Shown here: one piece after another, positions 50,960 through 60,509 of the stretch
How positions within the stretch are numbered: the stretch's first letter is position 1
Layout: each line of letters begins with the position of its first letter
NCBI GenBank assembly: GCA_031385545.1
Contig: JANNBN010000077.1
Coordinates: 20,910-84,909, forward strand
Direction: 5' to 3'
Source of the DNA: JANNBN01 sp031385545
Lineage (GTDB): Bacteria; Actinomycetota; Acidimicrobiia; Acidimicrobiales; JANYDT01
Length of the DNA stretch: 64,000 nucleotides
Made by a program: the position numbers and the translations under genes
Notes under the pieces: model-generated
The model's database searches: none
The model's input: the letters and a program-made list of their open reading frames with translations, nothing else
What the model was told of the DNA's origin: nothing

Positions 50960-51366
50960 CCTCGGGGTCTTCGGTGACCTGGGGTTCGTCCTTGACGGTC
51001 ATCGGGCGACCAGTGTGCGAGCGAGAGGTCGATCCGGTCGGAACGGTCGCCGGGACGTCCTGCGGTTGGTCTGAACGGCGTGTTCTCCGACCGCAGCAGG
51101 TCGAGTTGCCGTTGCGATACCTCTGGGGCACACGACCCGTCGGAGCGCAGGACCCGCTGCCACGGTGTGTCCGGGTCCGACTTCGTGCTCATCACCCGGG
51201 CAACCAGGCGGGGGCTCCCTTGCTGCAGGCATTCAGCGACGGATCCGTACGTCATCACCCGGCCCGGTGGTATCCGGTCGACGAGATCGAGGACCAGCCG
51301 GTCGAACACAGAAAGACCCTGGCGGGTGCTCGATGCAGCGTCGAGATACTTTGACGGTCGGGCCAT
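50917..51366 (-). CDS. alkyltransferase-like (ATL/YbaZ) DNA-binding protein
   Basis: A 149-residue MGMT-fold protein. The DNA-binding helix region LDLVDRIPPGRVMTYGSVAE and SPRLVARVMS are clear. The active-site PCHR of true methyltransferases is replaced by PWQRV, the tryptophan variant that defines ATL proteins. These bind O6-alkylguanine and hand the damage to nucleotide excision repair. The last 40 residues are a basic, disordered tail that runs into the end of the LysR gene on the other strand. Confidence 0.85.
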   Translation of the reverse strand: MARPSKYLDAASSTRQGLSVFDRLVLDLVDRIPPGRVMTYGSVAECLQQGSPRLVARVMSTKSDPDTPWQRVLRSDGSCAPEVSQRQLDLLRSENTPFRPTAGRPGDRSDRIDLSLAHWSPDDRQGRTPGHRRPRGQTDSGSGSTGREG

Positions 51367-51441
51367 GGCAGAGTCTGCACCAGTCCGTCTCGTCAGCGGC
51401 GAAGAGTTAGTTGCGTCGCCCGGCGGCGTGCTGCTCCGCAG

Positions 51442-51828
51442 CTACGCCGCTATCGCAAGGAGTGCAAGAACGCCCAGCGCACCGTTTCGCACGAGGTCCT
51501 CGGAGCTGATCGGTTTCCTGCTCGCTGCTCCGAAGCAGGAACACGACGGCCTACGCCCAGCACGGAGGGAACGGCCGATGGAAACGCTGAAGGCGGCGAG
51601 CAGCAGCAGTGACGCAACGCCGCCGGAACGGCGCGTGGTGGGGACGCTCAACAGGGCTGCAACGAAAAGTTCTGCGCACACAAGGAGTGGGGCTGTAGCC
51701 AGGGGGAGCGGTCTGCCGAGCAGTGCCGACGCGGCTTCGACGGTACCCCTGGGAAATCGAGCTTTTGCGAAGGCTGCAACCACGAACACCACAGCAAGGG
51801 CCACCCCCGCAACCAGGCCGACGGACAT
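51442..51828 (-). CDS. MauE/DoxX-like membrane protein
   Basis: A 128-residue protein with about four membrane segments (SVGLVAGVALAVVFVVAAFA onward). The motif SCSCFGAASRKPISSEDLVR with a paired cysteine is characteristic of the MauE family, which takes part in disulfide formation or electron transfer to secreted proteins. MauE usually has a thioredoxin-like or methylamine dehydrogenase partner; none is adjacent. ATG 51828 is used; a TTG at 51888 in the same frame would add 20 residues. Confidence 0.75.
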   Translation of the reverse strand: MSVGLVAGVALAVVFVVAAFAKARFPRGTVEAASALLGRPLPLATAPLLVCAELFVAALLSVPTTRRSGGVASLLLLAAFSVSIGRSLRAGRRPSCSCFGAASRKPISSEDLVRNGALGVLALLAIAA

Positions 51829-52103
51829 GGTCCGACCGTAGTCCTGAATCGTTCGTCCGTGTAGTTCCAACAATTGACCCCAGTCCAATCTGTGAAGAGA
51901 GGTAAAATCCGAAGCCGATAGAGTGAACGGGTGTCAATCTCCACGTTTCCGCGAGCGATGGCAGACAGGCCGAGAAACGAATCTGCCCTCGGCGCATCAC
52001 CCACAACGGGGGAGAGGCGACACGAGGGCGTACGCAAGACAGCATACGCGAGCCCGCTTCGCTTCGCAATCGTTGAACCACTGCGACATCCGAGCGTCGG
52101 TCC

Positions 52104-52742
52104 GTGATCGTCGATCTTCGACGAGCCGTCTCTGAAGCGCGATTCGCAACCTACCTCGCCCGTGCCGGCAACGACGAAGTCCAAGCGTGGGCACTCTACG
52201 AATGGAATCTGGAGGTGTCCACTGCACTTCTCGTTCCGCTGAGTGTCCTGGAAGTCACGCTCCGAAACCGACTCTACGAAGCCGGGGCACGGCCCTTCGG
52301 ACGGAACTGGCTGAGCACCTCAACCACTCTTGGACCTGCGGACCGAGCCATGGTCAACGACGCAACCAGCAAACTTCGAGCCCGGCGTCCAGACGCATCA
52401 GGAGTCGCTGATCCAATCACAGGTGACGCGATCGTTGCCGAGTTGTCATTCGCCTTCTGGGTCGGACTTGTCGCGACCCGCTACGACGCCAACCTTTGGC
52501 GGCGCGGACTCGTCACGGCATTCCGAGGTCCGATTCAACGCCCTGTGCTCCACGGCGACCTAGACCGGCTCCGAACCCTTCGCAACCGAATCGCTCACCA
52601 CGAACACTTACTGAGCCGCAATCTGACCGCTGACCTCGAACGCGTCTACTGGATCACCGACCGCCTCTCCCCGACAACTGCGACCTGGCTCGTCGCCCGC
52701 TACGACACGGCGCTACGAGACCTCATCGCGAAACGCCCATGA
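52104..52742 (+). CDS. Abi-like protein with HEPN-type motif
   Basis: A 212-residue helical protein of the Abi-like (AbiD/AbiF-related) family. Family features: EWNLEVSTALLVPLSVLEVT, then RNRLYEAGARPFG and, near the C-terminus, LRTLRNRIAHHEHLLSR, whose RNxxxH sequence is the active-site motif of HEPN ribonucleases. Such proteins stop phage growth by cutting RNA. No partner antitoxin or other defence gene lies nearby. The GTG start follows a 215-bp gap in which no clear promoter or RNA was seen. Its stop overlaps the menA start in an ATGA junction, unusual for a defence gene. Confidence 0.82.
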   Translation: MIVDLRRAVSEARFATYLARAGNDEVQAWALYEWNLEVSTALLVPLSVLEVTLRNRLYEAGARPFGRNWLSTSTTLGPADRAMVNDATSKLRARRPDASGVADPITGDAIVAELSFAFWVGLVATRYDANLWRRGLVTAFRGPIQRPVLHGDLDRLRTLRNRIAHHEHLLSRNLTADLERVYWITDRLSPTTATWLVARYDTALRDLIAKRP

Positions 52743-53617
52743 AGCCGAGGCTTTCTTTGTGGGTCGCAGGCGCTCGCCCTCGGACGTTGCCTGCAGCCGT
52801 TGTACCCGTTGCGGTCGGAACGGCAGCAGCGATGCAGGCAGGTTCCGTGGTCTGGTGGAGGGCGATATGCGCGCTTATCGTGTCGCTTGCTCTGCAGGTC
52901 GGCGTCAATTTCGCCAACGACTATTCCGACGGTGTACGCGGCACCGACGCCGACCGAGTGGGTCCGCTTCGTCTGGTCGGCTCCGGTGCAGTACAGGCGT
53001 CCTTGGTGAAGCGCGCAGCGTTCGCCAGCTTCGGCGTTGCTGCTGTCGCTGGGCTGCTGCTCGCTGCAGCCACGTCGTGGTGGCTCATCGCAGTTGGGCT
53101 GGCTGCCATCCTTGCTGCGTGGACATATACCGGTGGTCCGCGCCCATACGGTTACGCCGGTTTCGGCGAACTGTTCGTCTTCGTGTTTTTTGGCGTGGTC
53201 GCTACGGTGGGCAGCGAGTTTGTCCATGCACAACGGCTGCGGTGGCTGACCGCTGTGTTGTCGGTCGGAGTCGGCCTGTTGGCCATGGCGTTGCTGGTCA
53301 TCAACAACTTGCGAGACATTCCCGGCGATACCGCAGCGGGGAAGCAGACGCTCGCTGTTCGGATAGGCGATGCAGCGACGAGACGCCTGTATTGCGCGTG
53401 TCTCGTCGGCGCAATGGCGACCGTGGCCGGAGCGGCACTCGGGTGGCGCCTGTGGCCATTGCTTGCAACGCTGGTTATGGCTCCAGTCGCTGTCGCGCCG
53501 ATGAGAACCGTCCTCGGTGGTGCCAAGGGACGGGCGCTCATCCCCGTGCTTGGTGACACGGGGCGCCTGCAGCTGCTGTTCGGTGCAGCGCTCACGCTGG
53601 GGTTGCTACTCGCTTGA
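52739..53617 (+). CDS. menA: 1,4-dihydroxy-2-naphthoate polyprenyltransferase MenA
   Basis: A 292-residue UbiA-superfamily membrane prenyltransferase in menaquinone synthesis. The two Asp-rich motifs are NFANDYSDGVRGTD (about 60-73) and INNLRDIPGDTAAGKQTLAV (about 181-200). The start ARPRTLPAAVVPVAVGTAAA is typical of MenA. The gene overlaps the Abi-like gene by 4 bp. menG lies about 2 kb downstream on the opposite strand, and no other men genes are in the window. Confidence 0.95.
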   Translation: MKPRLSLWVAGARPRTLPAAVVPVAVGTAAAMQAGSVVWWRAICALIVSLALQVGVNFANDYSDGVRGTDADRVGPLRLVGSGAVQASLVKRAAFASFGVAAVAGLLLAAATSWWLIAVGLAAILAAWTYTGGPRPYGYAGFGELFVFVFFGVVATVGSEFVHAQRLRWLTAVLSVGVGLLAMALLVINNLRDIPGDTAAGKQTLAVRIGDAATRRLYCACLVGAMATVAGAALGWRLWPLLATLVMAPVAVAPMRTVLGGAKGRALIPVLGDTGRLQLLFGAALTLGLLLA

Positions 53618-53622
53618 CACGA

Positions 53623-53665
53623 CTGTCACCGGCCCTGCTCGGGTGCTCGGGTGCTCGGGTGACAG
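53623..53665. terminator. candidate bidirectional terminator between menA and the secreted-protein gene
   Basis: CTGTCACC (53623-53630) and GGTGACAG (53658-53665) are perfect inverted 8-mers in the 67-bp gap between two convergent genes. The loop holds three tandem GCTCGGGT units. There is no U-tract on the plus side, so efficient intrinsic termination is not certain. Confidence 0.35.
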
Positions 53666-53684
53666 GGATCGGCGAAAATTCGGG

Positions 53685-55448
53685 TCAGGTCAGGGTGAGC
53701 GAGACGCTCTGCACCCGGGTCTGAGTCCCTGCGGTTGCTGCGATCGTGATCGGGTACGCACCGAACGTCGCCGGGAGCGACGAGGTGATGGTAAGGGTCG
53801 ACGTACTGGTGGTTGGGTTAGGCGTGATCGACGTCGTCGTGTTGGCCGGCAGGCCGCCAACGGTGATGGTTGCAGCCGCTGTCGCCAGGACCGTGCCCGT
53901 GACGGTGATGGTGTAGCGCATCACGCCTCCGTTGGCCGGAATCGAAGCGCTCTGGGGAACCACCGTGAGCGTGAGTTCGCCATTGTTCGCTGCGACAACG
54001 GTGGTTGCGCCGGGGACAGTGGCGACAGTTGTCGCTGTTCCGACAACTGCAACGGCCGTCGTTGTTGCTGTTGGCGCAGCTGCTGCAACCGTGAGCGTGC
54101 CGTTGGCAGATTTGGAGACCCCGCCGCCGGTGCCAGAGACGGTGAAGGGGTAGGTGCCGGCTGGGACGCTTGCGGCCACGGTGAGCGTCAACGTGGTGCT
54201 GGTGTTGTTGAGGCTTTGCGCTCCGACGGTTGGGGAGACGCCTGTCGGCAAACCGGCGATGCTCAGCGCAACCGGTGCGGTGAACGCCGCGACGTTCGAC
54301 ACGGTGATGGCGGTCTGTGCCGAAGCACCCGGTGCCACGATGAGCGAACTCGGACTCAGCCAGATGCCCATGTCGGCGGTGACCACAACCTCGGTGGTTG
54401 CGGTCTTCACCCGCCCTGCCTCGGTGGCAGTGGCGGTCACCGTGAAGCTACCGGCCGGTTGGTTCGTTGCTGCGTTGAAGCCGACCCGGAAGATCCCCCC
54501 GGAGTTGGCGCCGACCGATGCCGTCACGCCGGCCGGGAGCCCTGTTACCACGACGACCGGGTTCGGTGTCACGCCACCGGTGGCGACCACGGTGACGTTC
54601 ACCGCTGCAGTGCCACCAACAGGAAGAACGACACGGCTGGTTGCGAAACCGGCTGTGAAATCCCCCGGAGCCAGTGTGGTAGCTGCGGCACCGTTACCGA
54701 TCGTCGTGGACCCGAGCGAGCGCACCAGGCCTGCGGTAGTTGTCGTGGTGGCGGACGGCGCCGTGGTGGTGGATCCGGCATCCGCAGCACCTGCCACGGT
54801 GCTCGGCCCGCCGGCTGGTGGAACCGTGTCTTCTTCGTTTGCCGGCGTCTCTCCGCTGTCAGATCCTGGCGTCAGGTACGCATCATTCACCACCAGCGTG
54901 AAAACGGTGCTGGCACGCTTGGATCCGTTGGTCCCGGTGAAGGTGATCCGATACGTGCCCTGCTTCATGTCAGCGTCGGTGGTGATGACGACCGGAGCGA
55001 ATTGCCGAATGGATCTCGGATACGAAAGCGTGACGCCCTTCGGCACGCCCGAAGCACTGATTCCCACGACCCCGGTGAAGCCGGCTGAGCGGCGCAGGTC
55101 GACCTGCAGTTTGCTGCCGTCACCGGGCCCGATGCGTCGGCGCGTGGGGTTTGCAACAACCGAGAACCCCGGCGTCGACTTGACGCTCTTCTTCACGGTG
55201 GTCTTTGTGGTGCTCTTCGAAGTGGACTTCTTTGTCGTCTTCGAACTGCTCGACGAGGAACCGGAAGTTGCCGCCTTTGTGGTCGCGGGCTTCGAGGGAA
55301 GCGTGGGCCCGACAGCGCCGACGGTGCTGACGCCGAGCCCGATCAGGGAAAGGGTTGTCGCCGTTGCGACGGCAGCCACGGCGAAGCCGGCTCGTGACAG
55401 GCGAAGCCGCTTGGTCGATGATCGGAAGCTCGTGTTTGGGCTCAACAT
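53685..55448 (-). CDS. secreted Thr/Ala-rich protein with Ig-like beta repeats
   Basis: A 587-residue exported protein. A long signal sequence has a basic N-region (FRSSTKRLRLSRAG) and a hydrophobic core (FAVAAVATATTLSLIGLGV). It is followed by a Ser/Thr/Lys linker (SSSSSKTTKKSTSKSTTK). Then come four or so beta-sandwich-like units recognised by repeated patterns such as VTGLPAGVTASVG, IAGLPTGVSPTVGAQ and GTYRITFTG/AGTYPFTVSG, separated by Thr/Ala-rich stretches. No sortase motif or C-terminal membrane anchor is seen. It is probably a surface or matrix protein. ATG 55448 has a GGA ribosome site and 11-bp repeats about 90 bp upstream. Confidence 0.8.
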   Translation of the reverse strand: MLSPNTSFRSSTKRLRLSRAGFAVAAVATATTLSLIGLGVSTVGAVGPTLPSKPATTKAATSGSSSSSSKTTKKSTSKSTTKTTVKKSVKSTPGFSVVANPTRRRIGPGDGSKLQVDLRRSAGFTGVVGISASGVPKGVTLSYPRSIRQFAPVVITTDADMKQGTYRITFTGTNGSKRASTVFTLVVNDAYLTPGSDSGETPANEEDTVPPAGGPSTVAGAADAGSTTTAPSATTTTTAGLVRSLGSTTIGNGAAATTLAPGDFTAGFATSRVVLPVGGTAAVNVTVVATGGVTPNPVVVVTGLPAGVTASVGANSGGIFRVGFNAATNQPAGSFTVTATATEAGRVKTATTEVVVTADMGIWLSPSSLIVAPGASAQTAITVSNVAAFTAPVALSIAGLPTGVSPTVGAQSLNNTSTTLTLTVAASVPAGTYPFTVSGTGGGVSKSANGTLTVAAAAPTATTTAVAVVGTATTVATVPGATTVVAANNGELTLTVVPQSASIPANGGVMRYTITVTGTVLATAAATITVGGLPANTTTSITPNPTTSTSTLTITSSLPATFGAYPITIAATAGTQTRVQSVSLTLT

Positions 55449-55535
55449 TTGGGGAAGTCCTTTCCTCGTGTTGTGGAGGTCCCTCAACACTGTGCGCGAG
55501 GCCGCGATCAAACAGGTGCGGCATCGCTGATTTAC

Positions 55536-55591
55536 TGCTGGTTCACTGCTGGTTCACTGCTGGTTCACTTCTGGTTCACTGCTGGGTTCAC
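55536..55591 (-). repeat. five tandem 11-bp repeats upstream of the secreted-protein gene
   Basis: The unit TGCTGGTTCAC (plus strand; GTGAACCAGCA on the coding strand) occurs three times exactly, once with one change and once with an added G. The period equals about one helical turn, so copies face the same side of the DNA. Their place 88-143 bp before the start codon fits a regulator-binding array, but no regulator is known. Confidence 0.85.
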
Positions 55592-55718
55592 GCTCGAACC
55601 AGACAAGCCTGGCCGCTGCGCCGGACCGATACAAGCATCCCCGGTTCAGTCACGGAACGTGGTCGTTTCGGATCGATCGGTTTCGCCCTGATTTTCAGCC
55701 GGCGGAGGACTGTGTGGG

Positions 55719-56495
55719 TCAGGCCGAGCGGGTGGCGATGATGAGCTGAGCAGCCCCGCCGGTGAGCAACTGACGCTGGACTCCGCTGAATCCCGCCGAT
55801 CGAAGGCGTTCCAGCATCTCGTGTGCCGGAGGCAGATAAGCCAGGCTTTTCGGCAGGTATTGATATGCGGACTTATCACTCAGCAGGCCGCCGATGGCCG
55901 GGACGACCTTGCCGAAGTAGATACTGTGACCGGCCTTCATGATCGGGTTCTCCGGTGAGCACGCATCCAGGAGCGCGATCCGACCTCCGACACGGGTCAC
56001 TCGACCTAGTTCGTCGAAGAAGTTCCCCAGGTCGCTGAAGTTGCGCAATGCAAACCCACAGGTGACTCCGTCGACGGCGGCATCGGCGATGGGAAGGCGC
56101 AGTGCGTCGGATTGCACCAACGGAGCCGTGGTACGGGCATGGGCCAGCATGCCGAAGCTGAGGTCCATTCCGAGAGGATGAAAGCCCCGCTGCTCCAACT
56201 CACGGCAGAAGTCACCGGTTCCCGCTGCGAGGTCGAGGATGGTCGACCCTGCCGGAAGCCCCAGCGCTTTGATGGTCTTGCGCCGCCACAAGACGTCGAG
56301 TCGGAACGTCATGATGCGGTTGACCATGTCGTAACGCGGGCTGATCGTGTCGAACATGTGCCGCACCGCAACGGCCTTCTCGTCGCCCTGGGGAAGCCCC
56401 TTGTCGATGTCGATGGCTCTGTCAAGAGCGCGATCGGTGGCTCTGTCAGTGGCGCGGTCGGTGACGCGGGAGGCGCGGTCGATGGCACGAGTCAC
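55719..56495 (-). CDS. menG: demethylmenaquinone methyltransferase MenG/UbiE
   Basis: A SAM methyltransferase of 258 residues making menaquinone from demethylmenaquinone. Family motifs: VRHMFDTISPRYDMVNRIMT, ILDLAAGTGDFCRELEQRG (SAM motif I), VTCGFALRNFSDLGNFFDEL and YQYLPKSLAYLPP. The GTG at 56495 gives an unusual N-terminal extension with DRATDRATDRALDRA repeats; the family core starts at about residue 40. The start lies 46 bp from the divergent ABC-F gene. Confidence 0.93.
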   Translation of the reverse strand: MTRAIDRASRVTDRATDRATDRALDRAIDIDKGLPQGDEKAVAVRHMFDTISPRYDMVNRIMTFRLDVLWRRKTIKALGLPAGSTILDLAAGTGDFCRELEQRGFHPLGMDLSFGMLAHARTTAPLVQSDALRLPIADAAVDGVTCGFALRNFSDLGNFFDELGRVTRVGGRIALLDACSPENPIMKAGHSIYFGKVVPAIGGLLSDKSAYQYLPKSLAYLPPAHEMLERLRSAGFSGVQRQLLTGGAAQLIIATRSA

Positions 56496-56541
56496 GCCAT
56501 GAGCGTAGGGGAAGGCCCCCGGACACCAGTAACCTTGACCG

Positions 56542-58179
<1,638 letters not shown>

Positions 58180-58241
58180 CTCTGTCGTTTCACAGCCGAG
58201 CACGAAGTCGACCGGATCAAGCGCCGCAGAAGGGCCATCAC

Positions 58242-58475
58242 ATGAACAGCTCCGATGACATGCTCGCGGGGGCCTGGATTCCCGCGTCCACCGACCCCGA
58301 CGGTGGTGGGGAGGTCGTGCTCACAGACGAACACTTCCACCGCCCAAGCCGGACGACCGAGCGGCTGAGCGCGATCGAAGCCGAAGTCGATGCCATCGGA
58401 GGACACGGCGAACTTGTCGTCGAAGTCACCGATCACTCCCGGACCCTCTCTGGCAAGCCACCACTCGGGAGCTAA
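58242..58475 (+). CDS. short uncharacterised ORF
   Basis: A possible 77-residue acidic protein (AGAWIPASTDPDGGGEVV near the start) with no recognised family. It lies between the ABC-F gene and the IS21-like terminal array, and its last codons run up to 15 bp before that array. It may be a small gene or a remnant of a disrupted one. Confidence 0.35.
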   Translation: MNSSDDMLAGAWIPASTDPDGGGEVVLTDEHFHRPSRTTERLSAIEAEVDAIGGHGELVVEVTDHSRTLSGKPPLGS

Positions 58476-58489
58476 CAAACCACCGCCGC

Positions 58490-58584
58490 TGGGGAAAAAC
58501 CATGGCCACCAGCGGGGAAAACTCTTGACCATCCACGGGGAAACCTGGTGGCCGGCAACGGGGAAGAACCCATGGCCGTTGACA
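58490..58584 (+). repeat. array A: four 23-bp repeats, candidate solo IS21-type terminus
   Basis: Four units of exactly 23 bp (58490-58512, 58513-58535, 58536-58558, 58559-58581) each begin [T/C]GGGGAA and contain a TGGCC or TGACC core; the last runs into TGACA at 58580-58584. The same design occurs in array B at 62967-63060. Read on the other strand the end is TGTCAACGGCCAT, as expected for an element beginning with TG. IS21-family elements have several transposase-binding repeats at their ends. The family assignment is inferred; no istA or istB gene is present. Confidence 0.6.
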
Positions 58585-59328
58585 CCGCAAGATCCTCAAC
58601 ATGCTCGCCGCGTTGCTGCGGGCAGGGGTCTGCGTCGGAGACGAGCTGCTGTCCAGCGACACCGGCACACCACAGGGCGGGGTCATCTCGCCTCTGCTCG
58701 CGAACATCTACCTGAACCAGCTCGAAAAGAACTGGCAACGGTCACATCGCTGGCTCGGCCAACTCGTGCGCTACGCAGATGATCTCGTGATCATGTGCCG
58801 CCGGCGCTCCCAAGGACAACGAGCACTCAAGGTCCTCGAACACGAAATGGGTCTGCTCGGGCTGCAGTTGCATCCCGACAAGACCCGCATCGTGCACCTC
58901 GACGACCGTGAAGGATTCGACTTCTTGGGATTCCATCACCGCTGGGCAAAGCCCCGGGACGCAACCTGTGGTTCCTGCCCGATGGCCCTCGACACGGGCG
59001 ATGGCCCGTGCTCGTCAACGGATACGCGAACTCCGCCTTGTCCTGACCGCCGCGCCCGTCGAGGCGGTCATCGGCAGGCTCAACCGGTTCCTTGCCGGTT
59101 GGGCCGGGTACTTCCGGTGGCAACAGCGCACGATGCTTCGACAAGCTCCAGTCGCACGCCAAGGACCGCATCGCGATCTTCCTCGGGATCAAACACCAAC
59201 GAGGAACGTGGTTCGGCCGCCGGATCATGTATGCGCACCCGACCGAGCTCGGCCTCTACCAACTCGTTGGCACCGTGAAAGCACCACGCCCACACCAGTG
59301 GCGACATCAACCAAGACGAGCCGGATGA
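58585..59328 (+). pseudogene. group II intron reverse transcriptase/maturase, truncated and frameshifted
   Basis: Homology begins at once after array A: RKILNMLAALLRAG, then DTGTPQGGVISPLLANIYLN and the catalytic LVRYADDLVIMCRRR (YADD at about 58772). It continues to DFLGFHHRWAKP (to about 58955). It then shifts to a second frame (AMARARQRIREL, VEAVIGRLNRFLAGWAGYFR, about 58985-59125) and to a third (FDKLQSHAKDRIAIFLGIKH, RGTWFGRRIMYAHPTELGLY), ending at the stop 59326-59328. The first RT domains are missing. The intact protein would splice and mobilise its intron; this copy cannot. Confidence 0.85.
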
Positions 59329-59352
59329 AGGAGAACTTCACGTCCGGATCTG
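59318..59352 (+). ncRNA. group II intron domain V remnant
   Basis: The stretch begins GAGCCGGATGAAGGAGAACT and continues TTCACGTCCGGATCTG. It folds as the 34-nt domain V hairpin: GAGCCGGATG pairs with CGTCCGGATC around a GAA-type tetraloop region. It lies right at the end of the maturase reading frame, where domain V belongs. Domain VI may follow within about 59355-59420. The 5' intron domains are not in the window. Confidence 0.75.
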
Positions 59353-59439
59353 TGGGAGGGAGCTGGAGCAGGAACGCGCACGGCCACCGGGCAACCGGAT
59401 CTGGTCCCGTCCGTCACCGCGCCAGCTCCCTACCCGACC

Positions 59440-59647
59440 ATGCTCGCTTACCGGGCGACACGTCCCAAGGTCGAACGCAAAATCGGGCATCTCACCCGTC
59501 GGGTCCACGGCGGACGCAAAGCCCGATGTCGAGGCGTGGCCCGTGTCCTGACCGATTTCATCACCCGGTGCCGCTGCGTCCAACCTTGCACGCCTCGCCA
59601 CCCTCGGGGTGCATCACGACGCCACCCAATGGGCCGTCCCAACCTGA
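59440..59647 (+). pseudogene. C-terminal remnant of a DDE transposase (IS1182-like)
   Basis: The frame reads MLAYRATRPKVERKIGHLTR, then RVHGGRKARCRGVARVLTDF, the C-terminal pattern of IS1182-type transposases. It then shifts frame near 59570 to GAASNLARLATLGVHH, which ends at the stop 59645-59647. Only about 65 residues of the protein's end remain; no inverted repeat was found. Confidence 0.65.
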
Positions 59648-59906
59648 TAAGCGCACAGATGAACCCGAAACGACACTCACAGGCCCGCCACAAGCCCAAC
59701 ACAATAACGCCAATCAACGTCGAACAACACAGCGAAGAACACGAATCCCGGCCCACCCAATCACTCCCGCAGCACGTGGACCTGAACCCGGACAACAACC
59801 CACCCCGGAACCACCTACTTCAGCGGCCACCTAGGTGGGTGCTCGGGCAACGCTATCCCTCCGGAGGCCAAGTTTGTGGCCGACATAAGAGACAAGTACC
59901 ACTCGC
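59648..59906. other. gene-free stretch between transposase remnant and lipoprotein gene
   Basis: This stretch of 259 bp holds no recognised gene. It contains the 12-bp palindrome CCACCTAGGTGG (59827-59838). After it, a plus-strand frame reading PPEAKFVADIRDKYHSLKGA could be the end of a lost coding region. Base composition is unlike the core genome. Confidence 0.4.
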
Positions 59907-60509
59907 TCAAGGGAGCGTGCCGTAGCCAAGTACGAGGTCAGGGTAAGTCTTTCCTGGTCCGGTTCCGCTCAGGATTGCGTAGTAGGGAAGGTTGCCGTCG
60001 AGTAAGCCGGTAGCAGCGATACTCCAAACGCAAATGGCGAGTTTTGATGATGAGCAATTGTGGGCGTTGAGAAGCGGTTCGGTACAGTTTGCGTCGCAAG
60101 GACTGGTGTCGCCCATGGCCGCGGAATATACATAAGCTCCAGGTTGTTTGGAAAACCAGTCCACAAGCGGTTCCAACGATTTGATGTCCAGATTTCCGAA
60201 AGCCATTGCGACACGTGCCTCAGAATCGGGTGCCCACTCGCTGAAGGTGAGGGTGAGCAGCGGGTATCGAGCGACCGTTTTTTTCCCGGATGTCAGGATG
60301 ACAGTGTCGATACGGTCGTCGCAGCTGACGCAACGAGTCGGGGTCTCGGCGAGTTCCGGATTAGGTGTGTGTTTGGTGAGGAGCGCGACGATGTCCGGTG
60401 AACCCGCGAAAGGTCGATCCAAGCTCACTTCGACGGGTCTGTCCGTACCACAGCCCGCGACGACGACGAGAAACAACAGGCCGAGCACAGGTATCCGCCG
60501 GCGAGTCAT
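59907..60509 (-). CDS. uncharacterised lipoprotein
   Basis: A 200-residue exported protein with a lipoprotein signal: MTRRRIPVLGLLFLVVVAGC, the lipobox VAGC ending in the lipidated cysteine. The mature part has several cysteines (TRCVSCDD, SPCDANCTEP, HNCSSSKLAICVW) that could form disulfides. No family recognised. ATG 60509 overlaps the upstream gene's stop (ATGA), so the two are co-translated. Its GC content is visibly lower than that of the core genes, indicating recent transfer. Confidence 0.75.
   Translation of the reverse strand: MTRRRIPVLGLLFLVVVAGCGTDRPVEVSLDRPFAGSPDIVALLTKHTPNPELAETPTRCVSCDDRIDTVILTSGKKTVARYPLLTLTFSEWAPDSEARVAMAFGNLDIKSLEPLVDWFSKQPGAYVYSAAMGDTSPCDANCTEPLLNAHNCSSSKLAICVWSIAATGLLDGNLPYYAILSGTGPGKTYPDLVLGYGTLP

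Noticed and set aside
53517..55530. Two plus-strand open frames of 523 and 458 residues opposite the secreted-protein gene
   Set aside because: Both mirror Thr/Ala/Val-rich repeats. The minus-strand frame has a signal sequence, ribosome site and repeated beta domains.
58490..58584. CRISPR array in view of the regular 23-bp repeats (also at 62967-63060)
   Set aside because: Units are directly joined without unique spacers, there are only four, and no cas gene is present.
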